Origin: Companilactobacillus metriopterae | Lineage (GTDB): Bacteria > Bacillota > Bacilli > Lactobacillales > Lactobacillaceae | Reading direction: 5' to 3' | Length of the DNA stretch: 64,000 nt | Assembly (NCBI RefSeq): GCF_004117915.1 | Contig: NZ_RSTD01000003.1 | Coordinates: forward strand, 155,922-219,921 | Part shown: piece by piece, positions 17,821 through 27,471 of the stretch | Layout: every line of letters begins with the position of its first letter | How positions within the stretch are numbered: position 1 is the first letter of the stretch | The notes under the pieces: generated by a model | What the model saw: the letters and a program-made list of their open reading frames with translations, nothing else | Told to the model about the DNA's origin: nothing | Databases searched by the model: none | Program-made: the position numbers and the translations under genes

Positions 17821-18613
17821 AGAACATTGTAGGAACTAATCCACCTTCAACACGGATGGCTTCACCAGAGAATGATGATGAGCTTGGACTTGATACGAAT
17901 GCGGCAAGTCTACCAACTTCAGATGGTTTGATTAGTCTTTGTATTTGAGAACGTGATCTTTCAGTTTTCATGAAATGATCACCCCAGTCTTTTTCAGGGA
18001 TGTCAGTATCTTGATACATATCTTTAAGCATTTGTTCAACACCTTCAGTACGTGTTGGTCCAGGTAAGATAGTATTCACAGTGACGTGTGTACCAACGGT
18101 TAGTTGTGATAGGTTTTGGGCTAGAGATAGGTTCATAGCTTTTGACATACTATATGGAGCCATGCCACCAGAAGGCATAATTGCTTCCTCACTAGCAATA
18201 AAGATAATACGACCGAAATCTTGATCTAGCATGTTTTTAAGATAGTGTTTTGCCAAGGCATTACCAGATAAAACATTGATATCAAAATATTTCTTCCAGT
18301 CTTCGTCTTCTAATGACCAGTAATCAACTTGATCAAAAATACCCATGTTGTTAACTAATATATCTATTTTAGGAAAAGTTTCAAATAATTTTTCTTGATC
18401 AGACTTCTTTGATAAATCAGCAGCTACTCCTTTTGGAGTAGTATTTGGAAATTCTTTCTTTAATTCATTTACTACAGCATCAACACCTGATTGGCTGCGT
18501 CCATTAATGACTACATTTACACCCTCTCGTGCTAACTCTGTAGCGATAGCTTTACCAATACCCTTTGTAGATCCAGTTATAAGTGCTGTTTTATTCTCTA
18601 AGTATAAGTCCAT
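17819..18613 (-). CDS. Short-chain dehydrogenase/reductase
   Basis: A 264-residue SDR: cofactor motif TGSTKGIG (about 12-19), NNMG, catalytic Tyr-x3-Lys in YSMSK (about 156-160) and the PGPTRTEG segment. It is a cytoplasmic NAD(P)(H)-dependent oxidoreductase of unknown substrate. The ATG at 18613 is preferred over a GTG six bases upstream, because GAGG then sits 7 bases before the start. It is monocistronic. Confidence 0.9.
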   Translation of the reverse strand: MDLYLENKTALITGSTKGIGKAIATELAREGVNVVINGRSQSGVDAVVNELKKEFPNTTPKGVAADLSKKSDQEKLFETFPKIDILVNNMGIFDQVDYWSLEDEDWKKYFDINVLSGNALAKHYLKNMLDQDFGRIIFIASEEAIMPSGGMAPYSMSKAMNLSLAQNLSQLTVGTHVTVNTILPGPTRTEGVEQMLKDMYQDTDIPEKDWGDHFMKTERSRSQIQRLIKPSEVGRLAAFVSSPSSSSFSGEAIRVEGGLVPTMF

Positions 18614-18700
18614 GTTCACACCTCAAATAGTTATTTTGTCTCAAATATATACCCAATTACATTTAAATTAAAGTAGGTACTTTGAAGTGCCCATGAGTTA

Positions 18701-19192
18701 CTATTTTAATTTAGCTTCGACCATGTCAGTTCCAACTGTTATAGCTGATGAATCGGCTAAATCTAAATTAGTAAGTTCCTTAACATCATCCATATTGGTA
18801 ATAAGCATCATACACGTGCTATCTTTTTGTGAATCCTTCAATTTTTGAAGATCAATTTCAGCAATTAATTGATCTTGTTTAATTTTTTCACCTTCTTGAA
18901 CCAGTATGTTGAAAGGTACACCATTAAGTTCAACAGTATCAATTCCCAAGTGAATTAAAATTTGTAAACCATTCTTTTCACTGATTGTAATAGCGTGTTT
19001 AGTAGGGAAGACACTTGCCACAGTTCCTGATACGGGAGCATATATTTTTCCGTTACTAGGCAAGATTGCAAATCCATCACCCATCATTTTGCTAGAAAAT
19101 ACCTTATCAGGTACTTTTTCAATTGGAACGTATTTTCCTTCTGCAATAGTTGTAACAGTAATATCTTTAATTTTTTTACTAAAAAGACCCAT
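18701..19192 (-). CDS. crr: PTS glucose-type IIA component
   Basis: A 163-residue EIIA-Glc domain protein. It has TKHAITI (His66) and the phosphorylated His81 in ILIHLGIDTVELNG, the family hallmarks. It receives phosphate from HPr and passes it to a IIBC permease; no permease is adjacent. The start at 19192 is chosen because AAGGAG lies 9 bases upstream, within the longer alternative frame. It is divergent from the MFS transporter. Confidence 0.92.
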   Translation of the reverse strand: MGLFSKKIKDITVTTIAEGKYVPIEKVPDKVFSSKMMGDGFAILPSNGKIYAPVSGTVASVFPTKHAITISEKNGLQILIHLGIDTVELNGVPFNILVQEGEKIKQDQLIAEIDLQKLKDSQKDSTCMMLITNMDDVKELTNLDLADSSAITVGTDMVEAKLK

Positions 19193-19379
19193 GATTATGT
19201 TCTCCTTTATTATCACTCTGAGTTATAATTCTCAACACTATATCGATGTTTACTACATAATGCGATTCTTCAAGTTAAATTACAATAAGAATAATAAATT
19301 TTTTTATACTAAACAAAATTTGATTTCTGACCTAGTTTTAACCGATAATAAAGTCATACTGTTTGGAAAGGTTATACAT

Positions 19380-20765
19380 ATGAAAGAAAACGAAAAAGTC
19401 TCCAAAAAAGATCTCGTTTCAATATTTTCAGTGGCTTTAGTAGCATTTTTGAGTATTTTAACTGAGACATCTATGAATGTAACTTTTCCAACGCTGATGA
19501 AATCGATGAATGTTTCTCTCAATTTAGTTCAATGGATAACGACAGGATACTTGTTGACGGTTGCTATTTTGATGATTATTTCAGCCTATTTAAAACAACG
19601 TTTTAAAAGCAAAACGTTATTTATTGCCGCTACAATATTTTTTGTCGTTGGTGATTTAATTTGTATTTTTTCTCCAAATTTTCCAATTCTTTTATTTGGT
19701 AGAATAATTCAAGCATTTTCAGCTGGAATATCTATTCCATTGATGTACAACATTATTTTAGAAAATGTCCCTATTTCAAAACTTGGCTTTTATATAGGAA
19801 TAGCCGCTTTAGTTATTATGATTGCTCCTGCAACGGGTCCTACTTATGGTGGATTGATGGTTTCATTGGCAGATTGGCGAATGATATTCTGGTCAACACT
19901 ACCAGTGATTTTCATCTTAATGTTCATCGGAATAAAAACAATTCATCAAGTTTCACCAATAAAGAAGACTAGGTTTGAATTAAAACAATTTGTATTACTA
20001 GCGGCAGGGCTAGTTTTGACAATGTTAGGATTTAGTAATTTATCTATTTCAGGTGTTGGTAGCTGGCAATTTTTAGGAACTATATTGGCAGCTATTATCG
20101 CGTTTGCTCTATACTATGTTGTTTCGCAACGCAGTGATAATCAATTGATCAATATTAAAGTTTTCAAAAATCCAATGTTCAAATACAGTTTTTTAGCTTA
20201 TGTTATTTTACAATTTTGTAATTTAGCAACGAATTTCTCACTACCTAATTATGCTCAGATAGTTGTTGGTGCTAGTTCATTAATAGGTGGATTGGTGCTA
20301 TTACCTGGTTCTCTGTTAACTGCAATAAGTCAGCCATGGTTCGGTCATCTACTAGATCGCTACGGTGCAAAAATACCGATAATTAGTGGAAGTATCTTGG
20401 TTACAATATCGGCAATTGGATTCACTGTTTTTGGATTGAATCTTACAGTTGCAATGATAATAATATTTTATACAGTATTTAGTTTTGGTCGTTCAATGGC
20501 ATTTGGTAATTCGTTAACTTATGGGTTAAAGAGTGTCCCAAGAGAATTAACTCCAGATGCCAATGCGATTTTTAATACTGGTCAACAATTTGCAGGTTCA
20601 TTAGGTACCACAGTTATGGCAGCTTTTATGTCATCTGATAAATCTGCAGGAGTTTCTTATGCGACTGCAACTGCAGTCGGATCTCATCGTGGATTTGTAT
20701 TCATATTAATATTGAGTTTGATTAATTTTGTATTATATTACCAAGCATTCAAAAAAAGAGCTTAG
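19380..20765 (+). CDS. MFS multidrug transporter (DHA2 type)
   Basis: A 461-residue transporter with about 14 hydrophobic segments. It has the DHA2-like start (helix 1 with TETSMNVTFPTLMKSM, then VQWITTGYLL) and FGRIIQAFSAG in helix 4. It probably exports drugs or toxic organic compounds by proton exchange. The ATG at 19380 has GGAAAGG upstream; the long upstream extension of the frame overlaps crr and is not coding. The next gene, also MFS, begins 25 bases downstream. Confidence 0.9.
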   Translation: MKENEKVSKKDLVSIFSVALVAFLSILTETSMNVTFPTLMKSMNVSLNLVQWITTGYLLTVAILMIISAYLKQRFKSKTLFIAATIFFVVGDLICIFSPNFPILLFGRIIQAFSAGISIPLMYNIILENVPISKLGFYIGIAALVIMIAPATGPTYGGLMVSLADWRMIFWSTLPVIFILMFIGIKTIHQVSPIKKTRFELKQFVLLAAGLVLTMLGFSNLSISGVGSWQFLGTILAAIIAFALYYVVSQRSDNQLINIKVFKNPMFKYSFLAYVILQFCNLATNFSLPNYAQIVVGASSLIGGLVLLPGSLLTAISQPWFGHLLDRYGAKIPIISGSILVTISAIGFTVFGLNLTVAMIIIFYTVFSFGRSMAFGNSLTYGLKSVPRELTPDANAIFNTGQQFAGSLGTTVMAAFMSSDKSAGVSYATATAVGSHRGFVFILILSLINFVLYYQAFKKRA

Positions 20766-20790
20766 TTAATTTCAACAAGGGGGTGTGATG

Positions 20791-21954
20791 ATGTCAATAA
20801 AATATCAGAAAACCTTCTTTTTGTTTGCTAATTTTCTTTACAACCTATCCAGAGTTTTGCCACATGCAATATTATCAATTATCTTGCTATCTAAGGGATT
20901 TTCGATAGGACAAATATCGATTATTCAGAGTTTTTTCATGATTGCGGGTATATTGTTGGAAATTCCTTCTGGCATTTTGTCGGATATAATTTCGGAGAAA
21001 TATATTTACCAAATTTCTCTGGTTTTTATTACAGCTTCTTACATGATTGTTATAGTTAGCTCTTCTTTTTGGTTAATGTGTTTTTCATGGTTCTTATATG
21101 GTGTTTCTAGTGCGGGAATGACAGGATCTTTGGACTCGTATTTTATAAAAGATGCACTGGATAATGACCAAGGTATTAAGAAGTTTAATATCCAAAATAA
21201 CTATTCTTTGCTACTTAGTTCTCTATTGGGTGGGGGTATAGGTGCAAGTATTTATGGATTAATTCATATCAATATCTATATTTTATCTATTTTAGGATTT
21301 ATAATTTCATTTGTACTTATTCAAGTAACAATTCCATTTAAAAGAGTGGAGAAAATAAAAAGAATAAGTGTTAAAGAATTATTTGAAAATATCAGAGGCT
21401 TATTGAAAGATGAGAAAACAAAGAATTTAGTCATATTGATAAGCTCTTATCAAATAATCGCTCAGGTATTTTTTCAGTACTGGCAATTTATACTAATTCA
21501 AAAAGATATATCAGCTAAATATTTTGGGTTAGTGTATGTTCTTTTTCAATTTACTGCTCTAATAAGTAATTGGTTTTTCTCGGTAATTAATGTTTCAAAA
21601 CGAAATTATATTTTCTCAATAATTTTAATTTCAGTATTATTTATATCGGGACTGTTAGTAACTAATTCTTACTTAGTGATTTTACTTCTACTAATATTTG
21701 AACTACCGTTCAACTTATACATAAGTCAACTAAACATGGAACTTCAGAATACTGTTGGTTCGGAAGGATTATCAACTAGTATTTCTGTTATGGAATTTAC
21801 ATCAACAATAGTTGCAACTTCCACTTTATGGTTGATTGCCATATTGGTTTCAAAAAATAATCTGTTTTTAGTCTTAGGAAGTGTGGTAATAATCTTTTTA
21901 GTTGTGTCATTAATAGTTATTTTTAATCGTAAAAAAATAAAAGATATAAATTAA
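20791..21954 (+). CDS. MFS transporter
   Basis: A 387-residue, 12-helix transporter of the major facilitator superfamily (GILLEIPSGILSDIISEKY near residue 50 is the helix 2-3 motif region). Three consecutive candidate starts (GTG, ATG, ATG) are present; AAGGGGGTG at 20777-20785 favours the last. It is probably cotranscribed with the upstream DHA2 transporter and ends at a terminator. The substrate is unknown. Confidence 0.88.
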   Translation: MSIKYQKTFFLFANFLYNLSRVLPHAILSIILLSKGFSIGQISIIQSFFMIAGILLEIPSGILSDIISEKYIYQISLVFITASYMIVIVSSSFWLMCFSWFLYGVSSAGMTGSLDSYFIKDALDNDQGIKKFNIQNNYSLLLSSLLGGGIGASIYGLIHINIYILSILGFIISFVLIQVTIPFKRVEKIKRISVKELFENIRGLLKDEKTKNLVILISSYQIIAQVFFQYWQFILIQKDISAKYFGLVYVLFQFTALISNWFFSVINVSKRNYIFSIILISVLFISGLLVTNSYLVILLLLIFELPFNLYISQLNMELQNTVGSEGLSTSISVMEFTSTIVATSTLWLIAILVSKNNLFLVLGSVVIIFLVVSLIVIFNRKKIKDIN

Positions 21955-21988
21955 AAAACCTCAGACATTGTCTGAGGGTTTTTTTAGA
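21955..21988. terminator. Bidirectional terminator
   Basis: CCTCAGAC (21959-21966) pairs with GTCTGAGG (21970-21977), flanked by A and T runs. Confidence 0.88.
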
Positions 21989-23309
21989 TTAGATATTCTA
22001 AATCGCTGGCTGATGTTGGATAAGCCATAACTTGATTTAGGATATCATTTATTGGAGTTTTTGAGTTAATAAATGTTGTAAATAAATTGATGAATTCACT
22101 ACTATCAGAGCTTAAAATTGAAGCTCCAACTATTTGATTTTTATTGTTTATAACTGTTTTTATTTTAGCAACGGGGTCGTTACTTCTATGATAAGTAAAC
22201 CAATTAGTAGTATCTAAATCTTTAACAGTCATTGAACTATCTTTTTGAGCTTCTTCCACGGGAACTCCAATTTGAGCTAACTCCGGTCCACCGTACACGA
22301 CTGTGGGAATTACCGGATATTGTATAGCAGCTGTGTTTTTGCCAAGGAGATAGTCTGTAACGTATCTTGCTTCAAATCCAGAAACAGGTGTAAGTTTTGG
22401 TTGTTTCTTAGCCAACACATCCCCAATTGCAAATATAATTGGGTTCGATGTTTGAAGAAATTCATTTGTTTGAATTCCATGACGGTCATAAGTGACATTT
22501 GCCGTTTCTAAATCTAAGTTCTCAGTATTAGGAATTCTACCTGTAGCATCAAAAATTAAATCACTATTTAACTCAAAATTGTCAGCATGCAAAGTATATT
22601 TAGAATCATCTTGAGTGATCTCTTGAGTGTTTATATTGAAATGAAATTCAATATTGCGTTTTTTCATTTGTTCCATCATGGATGAAACCATATCTGGATC
22701 GAATGCTTTTAGAGGTTTGTCATTATGATGGACAATGTGAACCCTTGCTCCCGTTGAACTAGCTATAACAGCTAATTCAAAACTGATATATCCAGCACCT
22801 ATAAAAGTAATCTCCTTTGGCATTTCATCCAGAGCCAAGAAATCAGCACTATCTAATAAATATTGATTACCTGAAATATTTAAGCTGTGTGATCTTTGAC
22901 CAGTAGCAATAATAAAATTATTTGCAGAGAGTATTTCATCATTTATATCGATCTCATTGTCAGAGATGAACTTAGGATTACCTACGATAGTTTTAATATC
23001 CATATTATCTAGAGATTTTCGACTACTTTCAGATACAGGATCTGTAAAAGTACGTTTAAATGCTTGAATTTCTTTCCAATTTACAAATGGTGTATTTTCG
23101 AATCCTTTTCCCTGTAATTGTTCAATTTTATCACGAGCTTGGACACCACTGAGTAATACTTTTTTAGGATCACAACCACGGTTAGGACATGTTCCACCCC
23201 AGAGGTCATTTTCAATAACGGCGACACTTTTTCCAGCTTGCTTTATGGAGCTGGCAGCTGCCATCCCACCAGGACCGGCACCGATAATAATCACATCATA
23301 TTTATCCAT
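21984..23309 (-). CDS. Glutathione-reductase-like FAD disulfide oxidoreductase
   Basis: A 441-residue flavoenzyme: FAD motif GAGPGGMAAA (about 9-18), redox-active disulfide in GGTCPNRGCDPKK (Cys41, Cys46), a second Rossmann fold GAGYISFELA, and a C-terminal dimerisation domain. It belongs to the class of glutathione reductase, mercuric reductase and related enzymes. The end of the dimer interface lacks the usual HPT-E active-site motif (MAYPTSASD is seen), so the true substrate may differ. AGGAGG lies before the ATG. Confidence 0.85.
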   Translation of the reverse strand: MDKYDVIIIGAGPGGMAAASSIKQAGKSVAVIENDLWGGTCPNRGCDPKKVLLSGVQARDKIEQLQGKGFENTPFVNWKEIQAFKRTFTDPVSESSRKSLDNMDIKTIVGNPKFISDNEIDINDEILSANNFIIATGQRSHSLNISGNQYLLDSADFLALDEMPKEITFIGAGYISFELAVIASSTGARVHIVHHNDKPLKAFDPDMVSSMMEQMKKRNIEFHFNINTQEITQDDSKYTLHADNFELNSDLIFDATGRIPNTENLDLETANVTYDRHGIQTNEFLQTSNPIIFAIGDVLAKKQPKLTPVSGFEARYVTDYLLGKNTAAIQYPVIPTVVYGGPELAQIGVPVEEAQKDSSMTVKDLDTTNWFTYHRSNDPVAKIKTVINNKNQIVGASILSSDSSEFINLFTTFINSKTPINDILNQVMAYPTSASDLEYLI

Positions 23310-23406
23310 TAGAAACCTCCTACAAAAATCAATATATCTATATTATAACTACAAGCGATGGAATATACTGTTATTAAATACTTACATAAAAAGGCAGGAT
23401 AAATTT

Positions 23407-24774
23407 ATGGCTGATAAGTTCGAAGTTTCATCAAAAGATACTATAAAAAATCAATATGATTTGATTATTATCGGATCAGGTGGAGCAGGTCTTGTGACAG
23501 CAGTTCAAGCTTATGAATTAGGTTTGTCACCAGTTATTTTAGAAAAAATGGAACGTATCGGTGGTAACACTGGTCGTGCCTCAACAGGTATGAACGCTGC
23601 CGAGTCGTTAGTTCAAGTGAAAAATAAAATTATCGATACTTACAGTGATTTTTATGAAGAAACATTTGTGGGTGGTGGCAAGAAAAATAATCCAGCTATG
23701 CTTAAGTTTTTCTCTGAACACGCGGCACTTGGGGTAGATTGGTTGAAAGAACATGATGTTGTTTTGACTGATTTAACAACCACAGGAGGTATGAGTGTTC
23801 CCCGAGCACACCGTCCAGGTTCGACAGCTCCAATTGGTGCGTACTTGATTAAGGGATTGCTAGAGAAAATATCTGAATATGAAATTCCGGTATTCAATAA
23901 TATGGCTGTAGAAAATATTGAGAAGGATGATAATCGATATACTGTTGAGACAGCCGATACTAAAATAAATGCACCTGCAATAGTACTAACATCAGGTGGT
24001 TTTGGCGCTAATGTTGAGTTGATTTCAAAAGTTAGACCTGAATTGAAAGAATATAAAACGACAAATCAACCAGGAACTATGGGGGATGGCTTAAAATTGG
24101 CTGAAAATTTGAATGCTGAAATTATAAATTTATCAGATATTCAAGTACATCCAACCGTTCAACAAGATACAGACCATACCTATTTGATAGGTGAAACTGT
24201 CAGAGGTGAAGGCGCAATTCTAGTAAATAAATCTGGAAAAAGATTTGTTAATGAATTAGACACTCGTAAAGAAGTCACACGAGCAATAGATGAACTAAAA
24301 GAAAATGGTGCTTACCTAGTATTAGATCAAACAGTATTTGATCGAGTACAGGCACTAGGTTTTTACCAAAGTATCGGATTAGTTACTTCAGCTGATTCAA
24401 TCGAAGAATTGGCTCACGAAATAGATGTAGATAGTGATAATTTGGAAAAAACTATTGATAAATGGAATAGAGCTATTCAAGCCAAAAAAGATAGTGAATT
24501 TCACAGAACGACTGGTATGCAACATAAGATCAAGAAACCAAAATTTTATGCAATCCATATAGCTCCAGCTGTCCACTATACAATGGGTGGCGTAAAAATA
24601 AATGAGTTAACACAAGTTATTGATAAGGAAGACAATGTTATTCCAGGATTCTTTGCTGCTGGAGAAGTTACCGGTGGTTTGCATGGGAATAATCGTATTG
24701 GCGGGAATTCAATAGCTGAAACTGTGGTCTTTGGTCGACAAGCAGCACAACAAGCATATAAATATTTGAAATAA
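23407..24774 (+). CDS. Flavocytochrome-c/fumarate-reductase-type flavoprotein
   Basis: A 455-residue FAD protein: dinucleotide site IIIGSGGAGLVTAVQA (about 20-35), FAD-proximal GGNTGRASTGMNA, and the C-terminal HYTMGGV and GNNRIGGNSIAE motifs of soluble fumarate reductases. It has no heme motif and no signal peptide, so it is a cytoplasmic reductase of fumarate or a related enoate, regenerating NAD or quinone. The ATG at 23407 has GGCAGGA upstream; the upstream in-frame extension is antisense to the neighbouring gene. Confidence 0.87.
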   Translation: MADKFEVSSKDTIKNQYDLIIIGSGGAGLVTAVQAYELGLSPVILEKMERIGGNTGRASTGMNAAESLVQVKNKIIDTYSDFYEETFVGGGKKNNPAMLKFFSEHAALGVDWLKEHDVVLTDLTTTGGMSVPRAHRPGSTAPIGAYLIKGLLEKISEYEIPVFNNMAVENIEKDDNRYTVETADTKINAPAIVLTSGGFGANVELISKVRPELKEYKTTNQPGTMGDGLKLAENLNAEIINLSDIQVHPTVQQDTDHTYLIGETVRGEGAILVNKSGKRFVNELDTRKEVTRAIDELKENGAYLVLDQTVFDRVQALGFYQSIGLVTSADSIEELAHEIDVDSDNLEKTIDKWNRAIQAKKDSEFHRTTGMQHKIKKPKFYAIHIAPAVHYTMGGVKINELTQVIDKEDNVIPGFFAAGEVTGGLHGNNRIGGNSIAETVVFGRQAAQQAYKYLK

Positions 24775-24806
24775 AAAAAGCCTACTAATTAGTAGGCTTT
24801 TTTTAT
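24772..24806. terminator. Bidirectional terminator
   Basis: GCCTACTA (24780-24787) pairs with TAGTAGGC (24790-24797), with A7 before and T7 after. Confidence 0.88.
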
Positions 24807-25493
24807 TTCTTTGAATACGTCAACAACATCACCTTGAATAAAGTGAATGCTATTATTTAAATTTTGAGGAAGTTCATTATTAATTATTACGACGGGTGTG
24901 CTGGCTTTTTTGTACTGAATTAGTCCAGCAAATGGATAAACTTTCAAGCTTGTACCAGCGACAATTATCAAATCAGCACTGGATATTTCACTGACAGAAT
25001 TTTCAATATTGCCAGGTTCAATACCTTCACCGTAGAGTGTGAAATTAGGACGATATAATCCTCCATCTTCTTCATGAGTAAGATGATTTTTATAAAAATC
25101 CATCGAAACATGCTTCCCACATACACTACAATAGGCAAACTGAATATTTTTGTGAAATTCAATTACATGATTGTTGCCAGCTAATTTATCCAAGCCATCA
25201 ATGTTTTGAGTAATTAAAAATCCTTTTCTGTTAGAAAGATCAGCAATCACTTGATGAACAATATTTGGTTTGGCATCTGGAAAATACATATTGCGTAAAA
25301 CAAAATCACGTAAAATTTCGGGATGATTATGTAAGTTATCTACCGAAAGGATTTCTTCGTTTTGCATATTATTATATATACCAGTCTTACTACGATAATC
25401 AGGTATTCCTGAATGTGTCGAAACGCCAGCACCAGTCAAAAAGACTAAGTTGTTAGCAGATTTAATTAAGGATATTAATTCAGATACTTCCAT
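24789..25493 (-). CDS. Sirtuin (Sir2 NAD-dependent deacylase)
   Basis: A 234-residue sirtuin: GAGVSTHSGIPDYRS (about 21-35), TQNIDGL, the catalytic His in IEFHKN, and GTSLKVYPF near the C-terminus. It would remove acyl groups from protein lysines using NAD. The zinc ribbon is incomplete: CSVCGK gives the first Cys pair, but where the second CxxC should be the sequence reads HEEDGGLYRPN. It is followed closely by the aldo/keto reductase gene on the same strand, probably one transcript. Confidence 0.88.
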   Translation of the reverse strand: MEVSELISLIKSANNLVFLTGAGVSTHSGIPDYRSKTGIYNNMQNEEILSVDNLHNHPEILRDFVLRNMYFPDAKPNIVHQVIADLSNRKGFLITQNIDGLDKLAGNNHVIEFHKNIQFAYCSVCGKHVSMDFYKNHLTHEEDGGLYRPNFTLYGEGIEPGNIENSVSEISSADLIIVAGTSLKVYPFAGLIQYKKASTPVVIINNELPQNLNNSIHFIQGDVVDVFKEIKKAY

Positions 25494-25508
25494 CAGTTAT
25501 CACTTCTT

Positions 25509-26420
25509 TTATTTGAATAGTTGATCAATAAAATCATAATCTTCTGAAGATAATTGTAAATCCATAGCCTTAACATTACTAATAACTTGATCGGAGTTTC
25601 TAGCGCCTGGTATTACTACACCGACATCTGGATTAGCAATATACCAAGCCAAGATAAGTTGAGCAAGAGTAGCATCATACTTGTTTGCTAAAGGTTTAAT
25701 TTTTTCTAGTGAATCAATAATTTTAGAAAACTCAGACTCGCTGAAGTTTTTAAATTTATTGGCATCATTCTTTGTATATTTTCCCGTCAATAGACCTGAA
25801 GCTAGTGGGAAGTAAGGTACAAAGGAAATTTTGTTTTCTCTTAGATATGGGAAGACAGTTTTTTCAAAATCACGGTGTACCAAACTATAGTTATCTTCAA
25901 CGATATCTACATCACCATTTTTATTAGCTTCTTTGATTTGCTCAGGTGAGAAGTTTGAAATACCAATAGCACGAATTTTTCCGGCTTTCTTGGCTTCAAC
26001 TAAAGCATTGACAGCTTCATCTTTGGGAGTATCTTCGTCAGGGAAATGAATATAAAAAATATCAATATAGTTTGTCTTTAAGCGTTTTAAAGCTTCATCT
26101 ATAGACTTTGTTAAAAATTCTGGTGAGTTGTTTAACTCCAAATTATTATCAGGATCTTGTGCAGCTTTTGTAGCAATAATTATTTTAGAGCGATCGTAAT
26201 CTTGTATTACGTCTCCGATGATTTCTTCAGAACGACCTAAACCGTACATATAAGCAGTATCTAGAAGAGTAATGCCGTTATCAAGAGCAGTTTTTACTAA
26301 TGCTGCACCATCTTCATCTTTTAAATTTTCAAAAAGATTATGTCCACCAACTTTGTTTGTTCCTAGACCAAATTTTTTTGAAGTAATATCACTTTTACCA
26401 ATTTTTATTTCTTCAACCAT
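25509..26420 (-). CDS. Aldo/keto reductase
   Basis: A 303-residue NADPH-dependent reductase with a TIM-barrel fold. The catalytic tetrad is visible: Asp and Tyr in DTAYMYG, Lys in IIATKA, His in FYIHFPDE; the C-terminal VVIPGARNSDQV binds the cofactor. The ATG at 26420 follows GGAGG; a longer start at 26453 is unlikely. The physiological substrate is unknown. It is upstream of the sirtuin gene in the same direction (15-base gap). Confidence 0.92.
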   Translation of the reverse strand: MVEEIKIGKSDITSKKFGLGTNKVGGHNLFENLKDEDGAALVKTALDNGITLLDTAYMYGLGRSEEIIGDVIQDYDRSKIIIATKAAQDPDNNLELNNSPEFLTKSIDEALKRLKTNYIDIFYIHFPDEDTPKDEAVNALVEAKKAGKIRAIGISNFSPEQIKEANKNGDVDIVEDNYSLVHRDFEKTVFPYLRENKISFVPYFPLASGLLTGKYTKNDANKFKNFSESEFSKIIDSLEKIKPLANKYDATLAQLILAWYIANPDVGVVIPGARNSDQVISNVKAMDLQLSSEDYDFIDQLFK

Positions 26421-26537
26421 GATTTGTCGCCTCCGTAAAATTAATAAAGCCATTGTAGCATTTATTTATAAATATAGAATTAATTTTGTATCAGTAGTAT
26501 TGTTAAAGTATCAATAATTATAAAAAGGGGATTTATC

Positions 26538-26891
26538 ATGGCTTGGTTATGGACTCACTTGATTACTTGGGTTGTTATTGCTGTTTTGGTAGCAATTGTA
26601 CTGCTAGGTAATTCAAAATATGATCGAATTTATCAAATGATTGTTAGACTAGGATATTTGGTATCAATTATCTCAGGATTAATGTTATTTGAATATGGTT
26701 GGCACCGAGATCCAATATTTACAACGTTAAAAATTGTTGTTGCTTTAGCATTTATTGCGTTAGTTGAGATTGGGTTTGCACGAAAGAAGAATGGTCAATT
26801 AAGCAATTCTACCATCTATACTGTATTTGCGTTCTGTATAGTTGTAGGAGTTTTAGGATTTATCCTAGCTGGCGGACGACCATTTGTATAA
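26538..26891 (+). CDS. YisL/DUF1516-family membrane protein
   Basis: A 117-residue protein with four membrane helices (about 7-24, 35-52, 62-80, 92-112) and the family's WLWTHL start. Its function is unknown across the family. AAAGGGGA precedes the ATG. It is a single gene with its own terminator. Confidence 0.8.
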   Translation: MAWLWTHLITWVVIAVLVAIVLLGNSKYDRIYQMIVRLGYLVSIISGLMLFEYGWHRDPIFTTLKIVVALAFIALVEIGFARKKNGQLSNSTIYTVFAFCIVVGVLGFILAGGRPFV

Positions 26892-26922
26892 AAAAAGACT
26901 TCCGTTTGGAAGTCTTTTTATT
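26890..26922. terminator. Bidirectional terminator
   Basis: GACTTCC (26897-26903), GTTT, GGAAGTC (26908-26914), flanked by A6 and T5. Confidence 0.85.
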
Positions 26923-27385
26923 TGTTTGTAATTGGAATTAAAACTTTAAATTCTTTGTCATTGTTTTCAACTAGACAATCGATAATTTCGATATTGAAAT
27001 TACCATTGATGTTGTAGTCGTTAGATGACATTATTTCAGCGTATGCACCACCGATGAATTGATCCAATTCCAAACGTGATTTTTTATCAGTTGTGAATTC
27101 AGCGTAATCACCGGCAGGAATTTCAAATGAAGATAAATCAGCGATTTCTGTTTCAGTACGTACGCCTACTAGATAGTTAGGCTTATCAGTATTGAAATTG
27201 ATACCATAAAATTTGTTTTCGCAAGAATCAACTTTATAGTCTTCTTTTGAATCTGCTAATTTTTTAATATATTCATCTTTTACTTCACTAACAGCAGGTA
27301 ATTCATCAGGGTTTGTGGCAGCTGGAAGAACAGTTGCTAATCCTGAAATTAGTTTTCTATGTAAAGTTTTGATTTCAAATGACAT
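26918..27385 (-). CDS. GyrI-like effector-binding domain protein
   Basis: A 155-residue protein matching the stand-alone GyrI-like/AraC effector-binding fold: the segment YGINFNTDKPNYLVGVRTE and IPAGDYAEFTTD (about 100-115) are typical. Such proteins bind small hydrophobic or cationic molecules; some act as antidotes or ligand-sensing partners. The start at 27385 has TTAGGAG; the longer frame reads into the leader. The ligand is unknown. Confidence 0.78.
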   Translation of the reverse strand: MSFEIKTLHRKLISGLATVLPAATNPDELPAVSEVKDEYIKKLADSKEDYKVDSCENKFYGINFNTDKPNYLVGVRTETEIADLSSFEIPAGDYAEFTTDKKSRLELDQFIGGAYAEIMSSNDYNINGNFNIEIIDCLVENNDKEFKVLIPITNK

Positions 27386-27471
27386 AATAATTTCTCCTAA
27401 ATTTTTCTGTAACAAAAGTATACATCTATTGTTAATTAAGGTGAAACAAAACAAATGATATTTTTAACAAA

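Noticed and set aside
23652..23897. Antisense frame over the fumarate-reductase-like gene
   Set aside because: No SD and it opposes a well-supported flavoprotein gene.
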